Shown: positions 50,837-60,302 of the stretch, one piece after another
Numbering within the stretch: the stretch's first letter is position 1
Layout: each line of letters begins with the position of its first letter
DNA from: Pseudomonas entomophila
Lineage (GTDB): Bacteria > Pseudomonadota > Gammaproteobacteria > Pseudomonadales > Pseudomonadaceae
DNA: 64,000 nt
Reading direction: 5' to 3'
Assembly: GCF_029193575.1 (NCBI RefSeq)
Contig: NZ_JARGCS010000046.1
Span: forward strand, 1 to 64,000
The notes under the pieces: generated by a model
Told to the model about the DNA's origin: nothing
The model's database searches: none
Seen by the model: the letters and a program-made list of their open reading frames with translations, nothing else
Program-made: the position numbers and the translations under genes

Positions 50837-52273
50837 TTAACGCTTCTTACGGTTGGCCACGTGGATGGCACCGCCATTCACGGCCAGCGCGGCTTCGTGC
50901 AGCGCTTCGGACAGGGTCGGATGGCTGAACACCATCATGCCCAGGTCTTCGGCACTGGTGCCGAATTCCATTGCGATCGCGCCTTGCTGCACCAGTTCGG
51001 CAGCCGATGGGCCAATCACGTGCACACCCAGGACGCGGTCGGTCTTGGCGTCGGCGATGACCTTGACGAAACCACCGGTGTCGTTGGCCGCCATCGCACG
51101 GCCGCTGGCCGCGAACGGGAAGGTGCCCACGTTAACCTCAACGCCTTCGGCCTTCAAGGCCTGTTCGGTCTTGCCGACCCAGGCGATTTCCGGGTGGGTG
51201 TAGATGACCGACGGGATCAGGTCGTAGTTCATCTGGGCCTTGTGGCCCTTGATGCGCTCGACGACCATGATGCCCTCTTCAGAGGCTTTGTGTGCCAGCA
51301 TCATGCCACGCACCACGTCGCCGATGGCGTAGACGCCCGGCACGCTGGTAGCGCAGTAGTCATCGACGAAGATGTAGCCACGCTCGTCGATGTTCACGCC
51401 GCTGTCGGCGGCCAGCAGATCAGTGGTCACCGGACGACGGCCGACCGCAACGATCAGCTTGTCGAAGACGATCTTCTGCTCGCCTTCGGCGTTGGTGTAG
51501 GTCACTTCGACTTCGTCGCCGTTGACTTTCGAGCCGGTGACGCGCGCGCCCAGCTTGATGTCCAGGCCTTGCTTGGTCAGGGTCTTCTGGGCCTCTTTCG
51601 ACACGGCGGTGTCGGCAGCCATCAGGAAGGTGTCCAGCGCTTCCAGCACGGTCACTTCGGCACCCAGGCGAGCCCAGACCGAACCCAGCTCCAGGCCGAT
51701 GACGCCAGCACCGATCACGCCCAGGCGCTTGGGTACCGATTGGAACTCCAGGGCACCGGTGGAGTCGACGATGACGTTCTGGTCGACCGGGGCCGGCGGA
51801 ATGTCGATCGGACGCGAGCCGGAAGCCAGGATCACGTTCTCGGCTTCGATGACTTCGACCGAACCGTCAGGCTTGGTGACTTCGACCTTCTTGCCGGCCA
51901 GCAGCTTGCCGTGGCCTTGGATCGAGGTCACGCCGTTGGCCTTGAACAGGGTGGCAACGCCACCGGTCAGGTTCTTGACGATGCCAGCCTTGCGGCCAAC
52001 CATCGCGGCGACGTCCATCTTCACTTCACCAGTGGAGATGCCGTGGACGTTGAAGCTCTCTTTGGCTTCCTTGTACTTCCAGGAGCTGTCCAGCAGGGCC
52101 TTGGAAGGAATGCAACCCACGTTCAGGCAGGTACCGCCCAGGGCCAGCTTGCCCTCGGCGTCGGTGTATTTCTCGATGCAGGCGGTCGAAAGGCCGAGCT
52201 GAGCGGCCTTGATCGCGGCCACGTAGCCGCCAGGGCCCGCACCAATCACTACCACGTCGAATTTCTGGGTCAT
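50837..52273 (-). CDS. lpdG: Dihydrolipoamide dehydrogenase of the 2-oxoglutarate dehydrogenase complex
   Basis: 478 residues. FAD motif VVIGAGPGGYVAAIKAAQLG (about 7-26), redox disulfide in GGTCLNVGCIPSKALL, NAD motif GVIGAGVIGLELGSV, and C-terminal FSHPTLSEALHEA with the catalytic His-Glu. This is the E3 component; its position between sucB and sucC is the Pseudomonas arrangement (LPD-Glc type). Confidence 0.95.
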   Translation of the reverse strand: MTQKFDVVVIGAGPGGYVAAIKAAQLGLSTACIEKYTDAEGKLALGGTCLNVGCIPSKALLDSSWKYKEAKESFNVHGISTGEVKMDVAAMVGRKAGIVKNLTGGVATLFKANGVTSIQGHGKLLAGKKVEVTKPDGSVEVIEAENVILASGSRPIDIPPAPVDQNVIVDSTGALEFQSVPKRLGVIGAGVIGLELGSVWARLGAEVTVLEALDTFLMAADTAVSKEAQKTLTKQGLDIKLGARVTGSKVNGDEVEVTYTNAEGEQKIVFDKLIVAVGRRPVTTDLLAADSGVNIDERGYIFVDDYCATSVPGVYAIGDVVRGMMLAHKASEEGIMVVERIKGHKAQMNYDLIPSVIYTHPEIAWVGKTEQALKAEGVEVNVGTFPFAASGRAMAANDTGGFVKVIADAKTDRVLGVHVIGPSAAELVQQGAIAMEFGTSAEDLGMMVFSHPTLSEALHEAALAVNGGAIHVANRKKR

Positions 52274-52300
52274 AACAATTTCCTTTTAAGCGTCAAGCTT

Positions 52301-52358
52301 CAAGCTGCAAGCCGCAAGAACGACCAGCTTCTACCTGAAGCTTGCCGCTTGCAGCTTG
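52301..52358. repeat. Long inverted repeat between sucB and lpdG
   Basis: CAAGCTGCAAGCCGCAAG (52301-52318) and CTTGCCGCTTGCAGCTTG (52341-52358) pair at 17 of 18 positions around a 22-base loop. It contains repeated AAGCTTGCAGC-like words. It may tune transcript stability between sucB and lpdG in the 95-base gap. Confidence 0.75.
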
Positions 52359-52368
52359 CAGCTGTGCG

Positions 52369-53592
52369 TTAGATGTCCAGCAGCAGACGAGCCGGGTCTT
52401 CCAGCAGGTTCTTGATGGTCACCAGGAAGGTTACCGCTTCCTTGCCGTCGATCAGGCGGTGGTCGTAGGACAGCGCCAGGTACATCATCGGGCGAATGAC
52501 CACTTGGCCATTGATCGCCATCGGACGCTGGATGATGTTGTGCATGCCCAGGATCGCGGCTTGCGGCGGGTTGACGATCGGGGTCGACATCATCGAGCCG
52601 AAGGTACCACCGTTGGTGATGGTGAAGGTACCGCCAGTCATCTCTTCGATGGCCAGCTTGCCGTCACGGGCCTTCTTGCCGAAGGTGGCGATGCCGTTCT
52701 CGATTTCCGCCAGGCTCATCGACTCGGCGTTGCGCAGCACCGGTACCACCAGGCCACGGTCGCTGGAGACGGCTACGCCGACGTCCGCGTAGCCGTGGTA
52801 GACGATGTCGTTGCCATCGATCGAGGCGTTGACTGCCGGGAAGCGCTTCAGGGCTTCGGTGGCGGCTTTCACGAAGAACGACATGAAGCCCAGGCGCACG
52901 CCGTTGTGGGTCTTCTCGAACAGGTCCTTGTACTTCGAACGCAGGGCCATGACTTCGGTCATGTCGACTTCGTTGAAGGTAGTCAGCATGGCCATGGTCG
53001 ACTGGGCTTCTACCAGACGGTCGGCGATCTTGGCACGCAGGCGGGTCATCGGCACGCGCTTCTCGGTGCGGTCGCCAGCGGCGACAACGACCGGAGCAGC
53101 AGCGGCAGCGGCGGCAGGCTTGGCAGCCGGAGCAGCGGCCGGGGCCGACTTCTTGTTGGCGACGGCGGCGACGACGTCTTCCTTGGTCACGCGGCCACCT
53201 TTGCCGGTGCCGGCGACGGTCGCCAGGTCGATGCCGTTCTCTTCAGCCAGCTTGCGCGCGGCTGGCGCGGCGATCGGGTCGTCTTCGCCAGCGTCGGCGG
53301 CAGCGGCGGCCGGCGCGGCAGCCGCTGGAGCGGCGGCTGGAGCGGCAGCGGCGCCGCCTTCAACGATAGAACCCAGCACCTCGTCGGACAGGACGGTGTC
53401 GCCCTCGCCCTTGACGATGTCGCCCAGCACGCCGTCGGCGGTGGCCAGCACTTCCAGGACGACCTTGTCGGTCTCGATGTCGACGATCAGCTCGTCACGC
53501 TTGACGGCTTCGCCCGGCTTCTTGTGCCAGGTGGCAACGGTGCCATCGGCAACCGATTCCGGGAAGGTTGGGGCTTTGATCTCGATAGCCAT
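52369..53592 (-). CDS. sucB: Dihydrolipoyl succinyltransferase (E2)
   Basis: 407 residues. Lipoyl domain with the modified Lys in IETDKVVLEV (about 43), a long Ala/Pro/Glu-rich linker, the E3-binding domain (PAARKLAEENGIDLATVAGT), a second Ala-rich linker and the catalytic domain with LSYDHRLIDGKEAV. E2 core of the 2-oxoglutarate dehydrogenase complex. The gap to sucA is 42 bases. Confidence 0.97.
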   Translation of the reverse strand: MAIEIKAPTFPESVADGTVATWHKKPGEAVKRDELIVDIETDKVVLEVLATADGVLGDIVKGEGDTVLSDEVLGSIVEGGAAAAPAAAPAAAAPAAAAADAGEDDPIAAPAARKLAEENGIDLATVAGTGKGGRVTKEDVVAAVANKKSAPAAAPAAKPAAAAAAAPVVVAAGDRTEKRVPMTRLRAKIADRLVEAQSTMAMLTTFNEVDMTEVMALRSKYKDLFEKTHNGVRLGFMSFFVKAATEALKRFPAVNASIDGNDIVYHGYADVGVAVSSDRGLVVPVLRNAESMSLAEIENGIATFGKKARDGKLAIEEMTGGTFTITNGGTFGSMMSTPIVNPPQAAILGMHNIIQRPMAINGQVVIRPMMYLALSYDHRLIDGKEAVTFLVTIKNLLEDPARLLLDI

Positions 53593-53634
53593 TATCAGTG
53601 TTTCCTTAAATTCGGTTTCAGGTGCGCGAAGGCG

Positions 53635-56466
53635 TTAGACAGTGAACGCGTCTTGCAGCAGTTTTTCCTGCTGTTCGGCGTGCTTCGATGCGTAACCACA
53701 GGCTGGCGCGGCGGATGCGTCGCGGCCGGCGTATTCCAGGACCAGTGCCTTGTTGTGGCGGCCCAGGATACGGCGCATGTGGTGCTGGCTGCTGTACCAG
53801 GCGCCCTGGTTCATCGGTTCTTCCTGGCACCACACCGCATGCTTGAGGTTGGTGTACGGCGCCAGGATTTCGACCAGGTCGTCCTCAGGGAACGGATACA
53901 GCTGCTCGATACGCACGATGGCGATGTCTTCGCGGCCTTCTGCACGGCGTTTTTCCAGCAGGTCGTAGTAGACCTTGCCGCTGGCCAGCACCAGGCGCTC
54001 GACCTTGGCCGGGTCGAGGGTGTCGACTTCCGGGATCACGGTCTGGAACGAGCCTTCGGCCAGGTCTTCCAAGGTCGAGATGGCCAGCTTGTGGCGCAGC
54101 AGCGACTTCGGCGTCAGCACGATCAGCGGCTTGCGCAGCGGTCGGATGACCTGGCGACGCAGCAGGTGGTAGATCTGCGCCGGGGTGGTCGGCACGCACA
54201 CCTGGATGTTGTGCTCGGCGCACAGCTGCAGGTAGCGCTCAAGACGCGCCGAGGAGTGCTCGGGGCCCTGGCCTTCGTAGCCGTGCGGCAGCAGCATGGT
54301 CAGACCGCACAGGCGGCCCCACTTGTGCTCGCCGCTGGTGATGAACTGGTCGATCACCACCTGGGCGCCGTTGGCGAAGTCACCGAACTGGGCTTCCCAG
54401 ATCACCAACGCGTTCGGCGTGGTGGTCGAGTAGCCGTATTCGAAGGCCAGCACGGCTTCTTCCGAAAGGAAGGAATCGTACAGCTCGAACTTCGGTTGGC
54501 CCGGGAACAGGTTCTGCAGCGGCACGTAGGTGCTGGCATCCTTCTGGTTGTGCAGCACCGCGTGACGGTGCGAGAAGGTGCCACGGCCGATGTCCTGGCC
54601 GGTCATGCGGATCGGGTGACCTTCGAACTGCAGCGTGGCGTAGGCCATGGTCTCTGCGTAACCCCAGTTGATCGGCAAGCCACCGGCCTGCATCTTCTGG
54701 CGGTCTTCGTAGATCTTCGAGACCTGGCGCTGGACCACGAAACCTTCCGGCAGCTCGAGCAGCTTGGCCGACAGGTCCTGCAGGGTCTTGAGGTCGAAGC
54801 GGGTGTCGTGACGCGCGGTCCAGGCGTGGCCCAGGTACGGACGCCAATCGACGAACAGCTCGCGGTTCGGCTCCTTGACCAGGCTCTTGACCACGTGCAG
54901 GCCGTTGTCCAGCGCGTTGCGGTACTCGTCGACCTTGGCCTGGGCGCGCTCGGTGTCGATGCGGCCGGACTGGATCAGGGCGTCGGCGTACAGCTCACGG
55001 GTGGTGCGCTGCTTGGCGATCTGCTGGTACATCAGCGGCTGGGTGCCGTTCGGCTCGTCGGCCTCGTTGTGGCCGCGACGACGGTAGCAGACCAGGTCGA
55101 TGACCACGTCACGCTTGAACTGCATGCGGTAATCGATGGCCAGCTGGGTGACGAACAGCACGGCTTCCGGGTCGTCGCCGTTCACGTGCAGAATCGGCGC
55201 CTGGATCATCTTGGCAACGTCGGTGGCGTACTCGGTGGAGCGCGAGTCCAGCGGGTTGCTGATGGTGAAACCGACCTGGTTGTTGATCACGATGTGCACG
55301 GTGCCGCCGGTCTTGAAACCGCGGGTCTGCGACATCTGGAAGGTTTCCATGACCACGCCCTGGCCGGCGAACGCGGCGTCACCGTGGATCGAGATCGGCA
55401 GAACCTTGTCACCGACGGTGTCGTTGCGACGATCCTGACGGGCGCGCACCGAACCTTCCACCACTGGCGAGACGATTTCCAGGTGGGAGGGGTTGAACGC
55501 CATGGCCAGGTGGACTTCGCCACCGGGGGTCATCACGTTGCTGGAGAAGCCCTGGTGATACTTCACGTCACCGGAGCCCAGCTCGTTCATCTTCTTGCCT
55601 TCGAACTCGTCGAACAGCTCGCGCGGGTTCTTGCCGAAGGTGTTGACCAGCACGTTCAGGCGGCCCCGGTGGGCCATGCCGATCACCACTTCCTTGGTGC
55701 CGTAGGAGCCGGAGCGCTGGATCATTTCGTCCAGCATCGGGATCAGGCTCTCGCCGCCTTCCAGGCCGAAGCGCTTGGTGCCCGGGTACTTGGTGCCCAG
55801 GTACTTCTCCAGCCCCTCGCCCGCGGTCACGCGCTCGAGCAGGTGGGTCTGCACGTCGACGGAGAATTCAGGACGACCACGCACGCTTTCCAGACGCTGC
55901 TGGAACCAGCTGCGCTGCTCGGAATCGACGATGTGGGTGAACTCTGCGCCGATGGTGCGACAATATGTCTTCTGCAGCGCTTCGGAGATTTCGCGTAGGC
56001 TCGCTTCCTCTTTGCCGATGAACAGGTCGCCGGCACGGAAGGTCGTATCAAGGTCGGCATTGGTCAAGCCGTAGTGATTGATCGACAGGTCTACGGGCGC
56101 AGGGCGCTGCCACAACCCCAACGGGTCGAGCTTGGCAGCCTGATGACCGCGCATACGATAGGCCTGGATCAGTCGCAGCACTTCAACCTGCTTCTTCTCG
56201 TGTTCACTGCTCACGCTCCCGGCGGAAACCGGTTGGGCGCGGCGCTGGTTCTTTGCCAGCAGTACGAAATGGTCGCGGATTGTAGAGTGCGATACATCGG
56301 TAGCGGTGCTGCCGTCGGCGGGCAACTTCTGGAAGTAAGTGCGCCACTCTTCTGGCACAGCGTTAGGGTCGTGCAGGTAAAGCTCGTAGAGCTCTTCCAC
56401 ATATGCAGCGTTACCACCTGAAAGGTGGGCGCTTTCCCACATGCGCTGCATCACGCTTTCTTGCAT
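53635..56466 (-). CDS. sucA: 2-oxoglutarate dehydrogenase E1
   Basis: 943 residues. N-terminal MWESAHLSGGNAAYVEELYE recruits E2; thiamine diphosphate region HGDAAFAGQGVVMETF followed by NNQVGFT, RRRGHNEADEP, and C-terminal KSLLRHKLA and WCQEEPMNQGAW. Decarboxylates 2-oxoglutarate and feeds succinyl to E2. It follows sdhB across 244 bases with a hairpin, so it may be partly controlled from its own promoter. Confidence 0.97.
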   Translation of the reverse strand: MQESVMQRMWESAHLSGGNAAYVEELYELYLHDPNAVPEEWRTYFQKLPADGSTATDVSHSTIRDHFVLLAKNQRRAQPVSAGSVSSEHEKKQVEVLRLIQAYRMRGHQAAKLDPLGLWQRPAPVDLSINHYGLTNADLDTTFRAGDLFIGKEEASLREISEALQKTYCRTIGAEFTHIVDSEQRSWFQQRLESVRGRPEFSVDVQTHLLERVTAGEGLEKYLGTKYPGTKRFGLEGGESLIPMLDEMIQRSGSYGTKEVVIGMAHRGRLNVLVNTFGKNPRELFDEFEGKKMNELGSGDVKYHQGFSSNVMTPGGEVHLAMAFNPSHLEIVSPVVEGSVRARQDRRNDTVGDKVLPISIHGDAAFAGQGVVMETFQMSQTRGFKTGGTVHIVINNQVGFTISNPLDSRSTEYATDVAKMIQAPILHVNGDDPEAVLFVTQLAIDYRMQFKRDVVIDLVCYRRRGHNEADEPNGTQPLMYQQIAKQRTTRELYADALIQSGRIDTERAQAKVDEYRNALDNGLHVVKSLVKEPNRELFVDWRPYLGHAWTARHDTRFDLKTLQDLSAKLLELPEGFVVQRQVSKIYEDRQKMQAGGLPINWGYAETMAYATLQFEGHPIRMTGQDIGRGTFSHRHAVLHNQKDASTYVPLQNLFPGQPKFELYDSFLSEEAVLAFEYGYSTTTPNALVIWEAQFGDFANGAQVVIDQFITSGEHKWGRLCGLTMLLPHGYEGQGPEHSSARLERYLQLCAEHNIQVCVPTTPAQIYHLLRRQVIRPLRKPLIVLTPKSLLRHKLAISTLEDLAEGSFQTVIPEVDTLDPAKVERLVLASGKVYYDLLEKRRAEGREDIAIVRIEQLYPFPEDDLVEILAPYTNLKHAVWCQEEPMNQGAWYSSQHHMRRILGRHNKALVLEYAGRDASAAPACGYASKHAEQQEKLLQDAFTV

Positions 56467-56658
56467 GCTTGGTCACCCTCGGTTAGGGGACGATCGGCAA
56501 GAGCCACAGCAAACCTGGAAAAGTCCGAACACAGCGACTGAACCACGCCACCTGGATCCTGCAGATTTTCCGGGTACCAGCCCGGAAGCCCCTGCTGGTC
56601 TCATATCTTCATAGGTAATGAGCGCGGGCTTTTTGAGCCCTTGCTCGGGTTTTACCTC

Positions 56659-56681
56659 GGTGCGGGCTCACCGCCCGCACC
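56659..56681 (-). terminator. Hairpin between sdhB and sucA
   Basis: Perfect 9 bp stem GGTGCGGGC / GCCCGCACC with a 5-base loop, 30 bases after the sdhB stop. The minus-strand downstream sequence (GAGGTAAAACCC) lacks a T-run, so it looks like an attenuating or RNA-stabilising hairpin rather than a full terminator. The rest of 56467-56710 shows no gene. Confidence 0.5.
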
Positions 56682-56710
56682 TCGGCTTACTGCAGGTACA
56701 ACGCTTTGTA

Positions 56711-57415
56711 TCAGGTGCCGCTTTGCAGCAGCATGTTACGTACATGACCGATTGCCTTGGTCGGGTTCAGACCCTTCGGGCAGACGTTCACGCAGTTCAT
56801 GATCCCGCGGCAGCGGAATACGCTGAACGGGTCATCCAAGGACGCCAGGCGCTCCTGGGTCTTGGTGTCGCGGCTGTCGGCCAGGAAACGGTAGGCCTGC
56901 AGCAGTGCGGCGGGGCCCAGGAACTTGTCCGGGTTCCACCAGAACGATGGGCACGAGGTCGAGCAGCAGGCGCACAGGATGCACTCGTACAGACCGTCCA
57001 GCTTGTCGCGATCCTCCGGCGACTGCAGGCGCTCGATGGCCGGCGCCGGCGTGTCGTTCTGCAGGAACGGCTTCACCTTCTCGTACTGCTTGTAGAAGAT
57101 GCTCATATCGACGACCAAGTCACGAATGACCGGCAAACCTGGCAGCGGACGCAGCACCAGCTTGTTGCCCTTGACCACACCCGACAGCGGGGTGATGCAG
57201 GCCAGGCCGTTCTTGCCGTTCATGTTCATGCCATCGGAACCGCACACGCCTTCACGGCAGGAGCGACGGTACGAGAAGCCCTCGTCCTTCTCCTTGATCA
57301 GCGCCAGGACGTCCAGCACCATCAAGTCCTTGCCGCCGGTATCGACGTCGAACGACTCCATCTTGGGCGCCGAGTCGGTGTCCGGGTTGTAACGATAAAC
57401 TTCGACTTTCAACAT
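56711..57415 (-). CDS. sdhB: Succinate dehydrogenase iron-sulfur subunit
   Basis: 234 residues from the ATG at 57415, the usual SdhB length; a GTG at 57424 is in frame but too close to its ribosome site. [2Fe-2S] motif CREGVCGSDGMNMNGKNGLAC split around residue 55-75, and [4Fe-4S]/[3Fe-4S] motifs CILCACCSTSCP and CRGIMNCVNVCPKGLNP. Passes electrons from SdhA to ubiquinone. AAGGGTGG precedes the start. Confidence 0.97.
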   Translation of the reverse strand: MLKVEVYRYNPDTDSAPKMESFDVDTGGKDLMVLDVLALIKEKDEGFSYRRSCREGVCGSDGMNMNGKNGLACITPLSGVVKGNKLVLRPLPGLPVIRDLVVDMSIFYKQYEKVKPFLQNDTPAPAIERLQSPEDRDKLDGLYECILCACCSTSCPSFWWNPDKFLGPAALLQAYRFLADSRDTKTQERLASLDDPFSVFRCRGIMNCVNVCPKGLNPTKAIGHVRNMLLQSGT

Positions 57416-57426
57416 AGCGGCCACCC

Positions 57427-59199
57427 TTAGTAAGTCCGGACTTTTGGTTCGAAGGCAGGAACGGTCTTCGGCGCAAAGTTGACGCCACGCTTGGCGACGC
57501 GCTTCTCACCCGGGTAGTACAGGGTGTGGCACAGCCAGTTCTCGTCGTCACGGTCTTCGAAGTCTTCACGGGCGTGCGCGCCGCGGGACTCTTTACGGGC
57601 TTCCGCCGCGATGGCGGTCGCTTCGGCGACTTCCAGCAGGTTCTGCAGCTCCAGCGCTTCGATACGCGCGGTGTTGAAGGCCTGGGACTTGTCGTTGATC
57701 TTGACGTTGGCGATGCGGTCACGCAGGCCAGCCAGTTGCTCGATACCCTTCTGCATGTATTCGCCGGTACGGAATACACCGAAGTAGTTCTGCATGCAGC
57801 TTTGCAGCTCACGCTTGAGGCTGGCGACGTCTTCGCCGCTGGTGCGCTCGTTGAGCTTGTTCAGGCGGTTCAGGGCAACGTCGACATCGGTGTCGCTGGC
57901 ATCGCGGTACTCGACGCCATCGCTCAGCGCCTTCTCCAGGTGCAGACCAGCGGCGCGACCGAAGACCACCAGGTCGAGCAGCGAGTTGCCGCCCAGGCGG
58001 TTGGCGCCGTGAACCGATACGCACGCCACTTCACCCACGGCGAACAGGCCCGGGATGATGTGATCCTTGCCGTCGGCGTCCATGGTGATGGCCTGGCCAT
58101 GAATGTTGGTGGCAACGCCACCCATCATGTAGTGGCAGGTCGGCACGACCGGAACCGGCGCGACCACTGGGTCGACGTGGGCGAAGGTCTTGGACAGTTC
58201 GCAGATGCCTGGCAGGCGGCTGTGCAGCACTTCCTCGCCCAGGTGGTCCAGCTTCAGCAGCACGTGGTCCTTGTTCGGGCCCACGCCGTTGCCGGCGATG
58301 ATTTCCTTGACCATGGAACGGGCGACCACGTCGCGGCCGGCCAGGTCCTTCGCGTTCGGCGCGTAACGCTCCATGAAGCGCTCGCCGTGGGCGTTGATCA
58401 GGTAGCCACCCTCACCGCGGCAACCTTCGGTGACCAGCACACCAGCGCCGGCGATGCCGGTCGGGTGGAACTGCCACATCTCGATGTCCTGCACCGGCAC
58501 GCCGGCACGCAGGGCCATGCCGATACCGTCGCCGGTATTGATCAGGGCGTTGGTGGTGGAGGCGTAGATACGGCCCGCACCGCCAGTGGCCAGCACGGTG
58601 GCCTTGGACTTGATGTACATGGTTTCGCCGGTTTCGATGCAGATCGCGATCACACCGACGAAGGCGCCGTCCTGGTTCTTCACCAGGTCAACGGCGTAGT
58701 ACTCGTTGAGGAACGTGGTGCCGGCTTTCAGGTTGCCCTGATAGAGCGTGTGCAGCAGTGCGTGACCGGTGCGGTCGGACGCCGCGCAAGTACGCGCGGC
58801 CTGGCCGCCCTTGCCGAAGTCCTTGGACTGGCCACCGAACGGACGCTGGTAGATACGGCCGGTTTCGGTACGCGAGAACGGCAGGCCCATGTGGTCCAGC
58901 TCGAAGACCGCGGCCGGGCCTTCCTGACACATGTATTCGATCGCGTCCTGGTCACCGATGTAGTCGGAACCCTTGACGGTGTCGTACATGTGCCAGCGCC
59001 AGTCGTCGTTCGGGTCGGCCGAAGCGATGGCGCAGGTGATGCCGCCCTGGGCGGAAACGGTGTGCGAGCGGGTCGGGAAGACCTTGGTGACGACTGCGGT
59101 CTTGTGGCCGCCTTGCGCCAGCTGCAGCGCGGCACGCATGCCGGCACCGCCGCCACCAATGATGATGGCGTCGAAGGAAATCGTTGGAATGTTAGCCAT
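57427..59199 (-). CDS. sdhA: Succinate dehydrogenase flavoprotein subunit
   Basis: 590 residues. FAD motif IIIGGGGAGMRAALQLAQGG (about 11-30), covalent FAD His in TRSHTVSAQGGI, active-site Arg/His region HGANRLGGNSLLDLV, and capping-domain REESRG-like RKESRGAHAREDF. Oxidises succinate to fumarate. Gap to sdhB is 11 bases. Confidence 0.97.
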   Translation of the reverse strand: MANIPTISFDAIIIGGGGAGMRAALQLAQGGHKTAVVTKVFPTRSHTVSAQGGITCAIASADPNDDWRWHMYDTVKGSDYIGDQDAIEYMCQEGPAAVFELDHMGLPFSRTETGRIYQRPFGGQSKDFGKGGQAARTCAASDRTGHALLHTLYQGNLKAGTTFLNEYYAVDLVKNQDGAFVGVIAICIETGETMYIKSKATVLATGGAGRIYASTTNALINTGDGIGMALRAGVPVQDIEMWQFHPTGIAGAGVLVTEGCRGEGGYLINAHGERFMERYAPNAKDLAGRDVVARSMVKEIIAGNGVGPNKDHVLLKLDHLGEEVLHSRLPGICELSKTFAHVDPVVAPVPVVPTCHYMMGGVATNIHGQAITMDADGKDHIIPGLFAVGEVACVSVHGANRLGGNSLLDLVVFGRAAGLHLEKALSDGVEYRDASDTDVDVALNRLNKLNERTSGEDVASLKRELQSCMQNYFGVFRTGEYMQKGIEQLAGLRDRIANVKINDKSQAFNTARIEALELQNLLEVAEATAIAAEARKESRGAHAREDFEDRDDENWLCHTLYYPGEKRVAKRGVNFAPKTVPAFEPKVRTY

Positions 59200-59202
59200 G
59201 AA

Positions 59203-59571
59203 TCAGATACCCCAGAGAATCTGCACACCCCAGACGAAGTAAGCGAACATCGCAACGCCGCATACAGCCTGGAACAGGAAACGGATCGCAGTCGCCGACT
59301 TGCCGAACGACATCGGCGTCAGGTAGTCGGTGGCGATGGTCCACATGCCGACCCAGGCGTGGGCGCCCAGGGCAACGAGGGCCAGCAGACTGAAGATCCG
59401 CATCGCGTTGTTGGAGAACAGGGCGTGCCACTGGGCATAGTCGATGCCCGGGTGCGCCACGAGGTAGCCGATCAGGAAGATGAAATAAGCCGCGAGAACG
59501 ACCGCAGATACGCGCTGCGCCATCCAGTCATAGAGGCCCGAACGCGACAGGTTCGTGACATTGGTTACCAT
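59203..59571 (-). CDS. sdhD: Succinate dehydrogenase membrane anchor subunit D
   Basis: 122 residues from the ATG at 59571. Three membrane helices: RVSAVVLAAYFIFLIGYLVA, IFSLLALVALGAHAWVGMWT (heme-ligand His likely in ALGAHAWVG), and IRFLFQAVCGVAMFAYFVWG. GLYDWMAQRVSA is the quinone-site segment. Starts 7 bases inside sdhC; sdhA follows after 3 bases. Confidence 0.94.
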   Translation of the reverse strand: MVTNVTNLSRSGLYDWMAQRVSAVVLAAYFIFLIGYLVAHPGIDYAQWHALFSNNAMRIFSLLALVALGAHAWVGMWTIATDYLTPMSFGKSATAIRFLFQAVCGVAMFAYFVWGVQILWGI

Positions 59572-59951
59572 ACCCAAACTCCCGCCAGAACGATCACCAC
59601 CACGGAGATGACGATCACGATTTTCGAGCCCAGCTTGCCGCCTTCCAGCGTTTCGCCGATGCCCATGTCCATGATCAGGTGGCGCACGCCGGCCACCAGG
59701 TGATACAGCAAGGCGGACAGCAGGCCCCAGATCACGAATTTGGCCAGCGGGCTGGTCAGGCACGCTTTAACCTCGCCAAACCCCTCTTCCGAACCCAGCG
59801 ACTTGCCCAGTGCATAGAGCATGATGGCCAGACCGACGAACAGGATGACGCCGGAGATACGGTGAAGAATGGAGGTGTAGGCGGTGATCGGGAGTTTGAT
59901 GGTCCTTAGGTCTAGGTTTACAGGTCGTTGGCTTTTCACGGCTTTTTTCAC
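59565..59951 (-). CDS. sdhC: Succinate dehydrogenase cytochrome b556 subunit C
   Basis: 128 residues. Start MKKAVKSQRPVNLDLRTIKL, quinone-site SILHRISGV (about 28-36), heme His in YHLVAGVRHLIMD, and three membrane helices. First gene of sdhCDAB. Its promoter is the TTGTCA / TATACT pair at 60074-60102. Confidence 0.95.
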   Translation of the reverse strand: MKKAVKSQRPVNLDLRTIKLPITAYTSILHRISGVILFVGLAIMLYALGKSLGSEEGFGEVKACLTSPLAKFVIWGLLSALLYHLVAGVRHLIMDMGIGETLEGGKLGSKIVIVISVVVIVLAGVWVW

Positions 59952-60073
59952 ACTGAAGAGCCCCTAGCTAACAGGGCAAGGTTGTTGGTTAGTGTACTGG
60001 TCAGGTACCCACCACCCAGGGAACGGCGACCCCCAGCAGTTCGGGCTTGCAAGCCCCTGGCGGTCGGCTGCCG

Positions 60074-60102
60074 AGTATAGACAGTTAGGCTGCTTATGAC
60101 AA
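60074..60102 (-). promoter_or_regulatory. Near-consensus sigma70 promoter of sdhCDAB
   Basis: Minus strand TTGTCA (60102-60097), 17-base spacer, TATACT (60079-60074). It gives an RNA leader of about 115 bases before sdhC. The 351 bp gap 59952-60302 holds this promoter and the gltA promoter back to back and no gene. Confidence 0.75.
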
Positions 60103-60216
60103 CGTAAGGGGCTAGCCCAAATAGCGCATTGCCTTTACCGAACAAAAGGCGTAAACGCCCGGAAAATTCACGAAAAACCGTGGCTTGGAGAGGGTTTCAA
60201 GCAGCCTTTAGGTAAA

Positions 60217-60244
60217 TTGACATTCGAATTTATCCCTCTATAGT
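60217..60244 (+). promoter_or_regulatory. Near-consensus sigma70 promoter of gltA
   Basis: TTGACA (60217-60222), 16-base spacer, TATAGT (60239-60244), about 50 bases from the gltA ATG. Confidence 0.8.
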
Positions 60245-60302
60245 GGTGCGGGCCCTGCGTGGGGGGCCTGTCTGATGATTTCAAGCATTAATAGGAGGCC
60301 AC

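Noticed and set aside
52342..55998. A very long open frame on the strand opposite sucA and sucB (over 1200 codons), and similar long frames opposite kdpD, sdhA and kdpB
   Set aside because: They mirror real genes whose motifs are complete; in GC-rich DNA the antisense third-position bias leaves long stop-free stretches. The products are His/Gln/Arg-rich and carry no domain.
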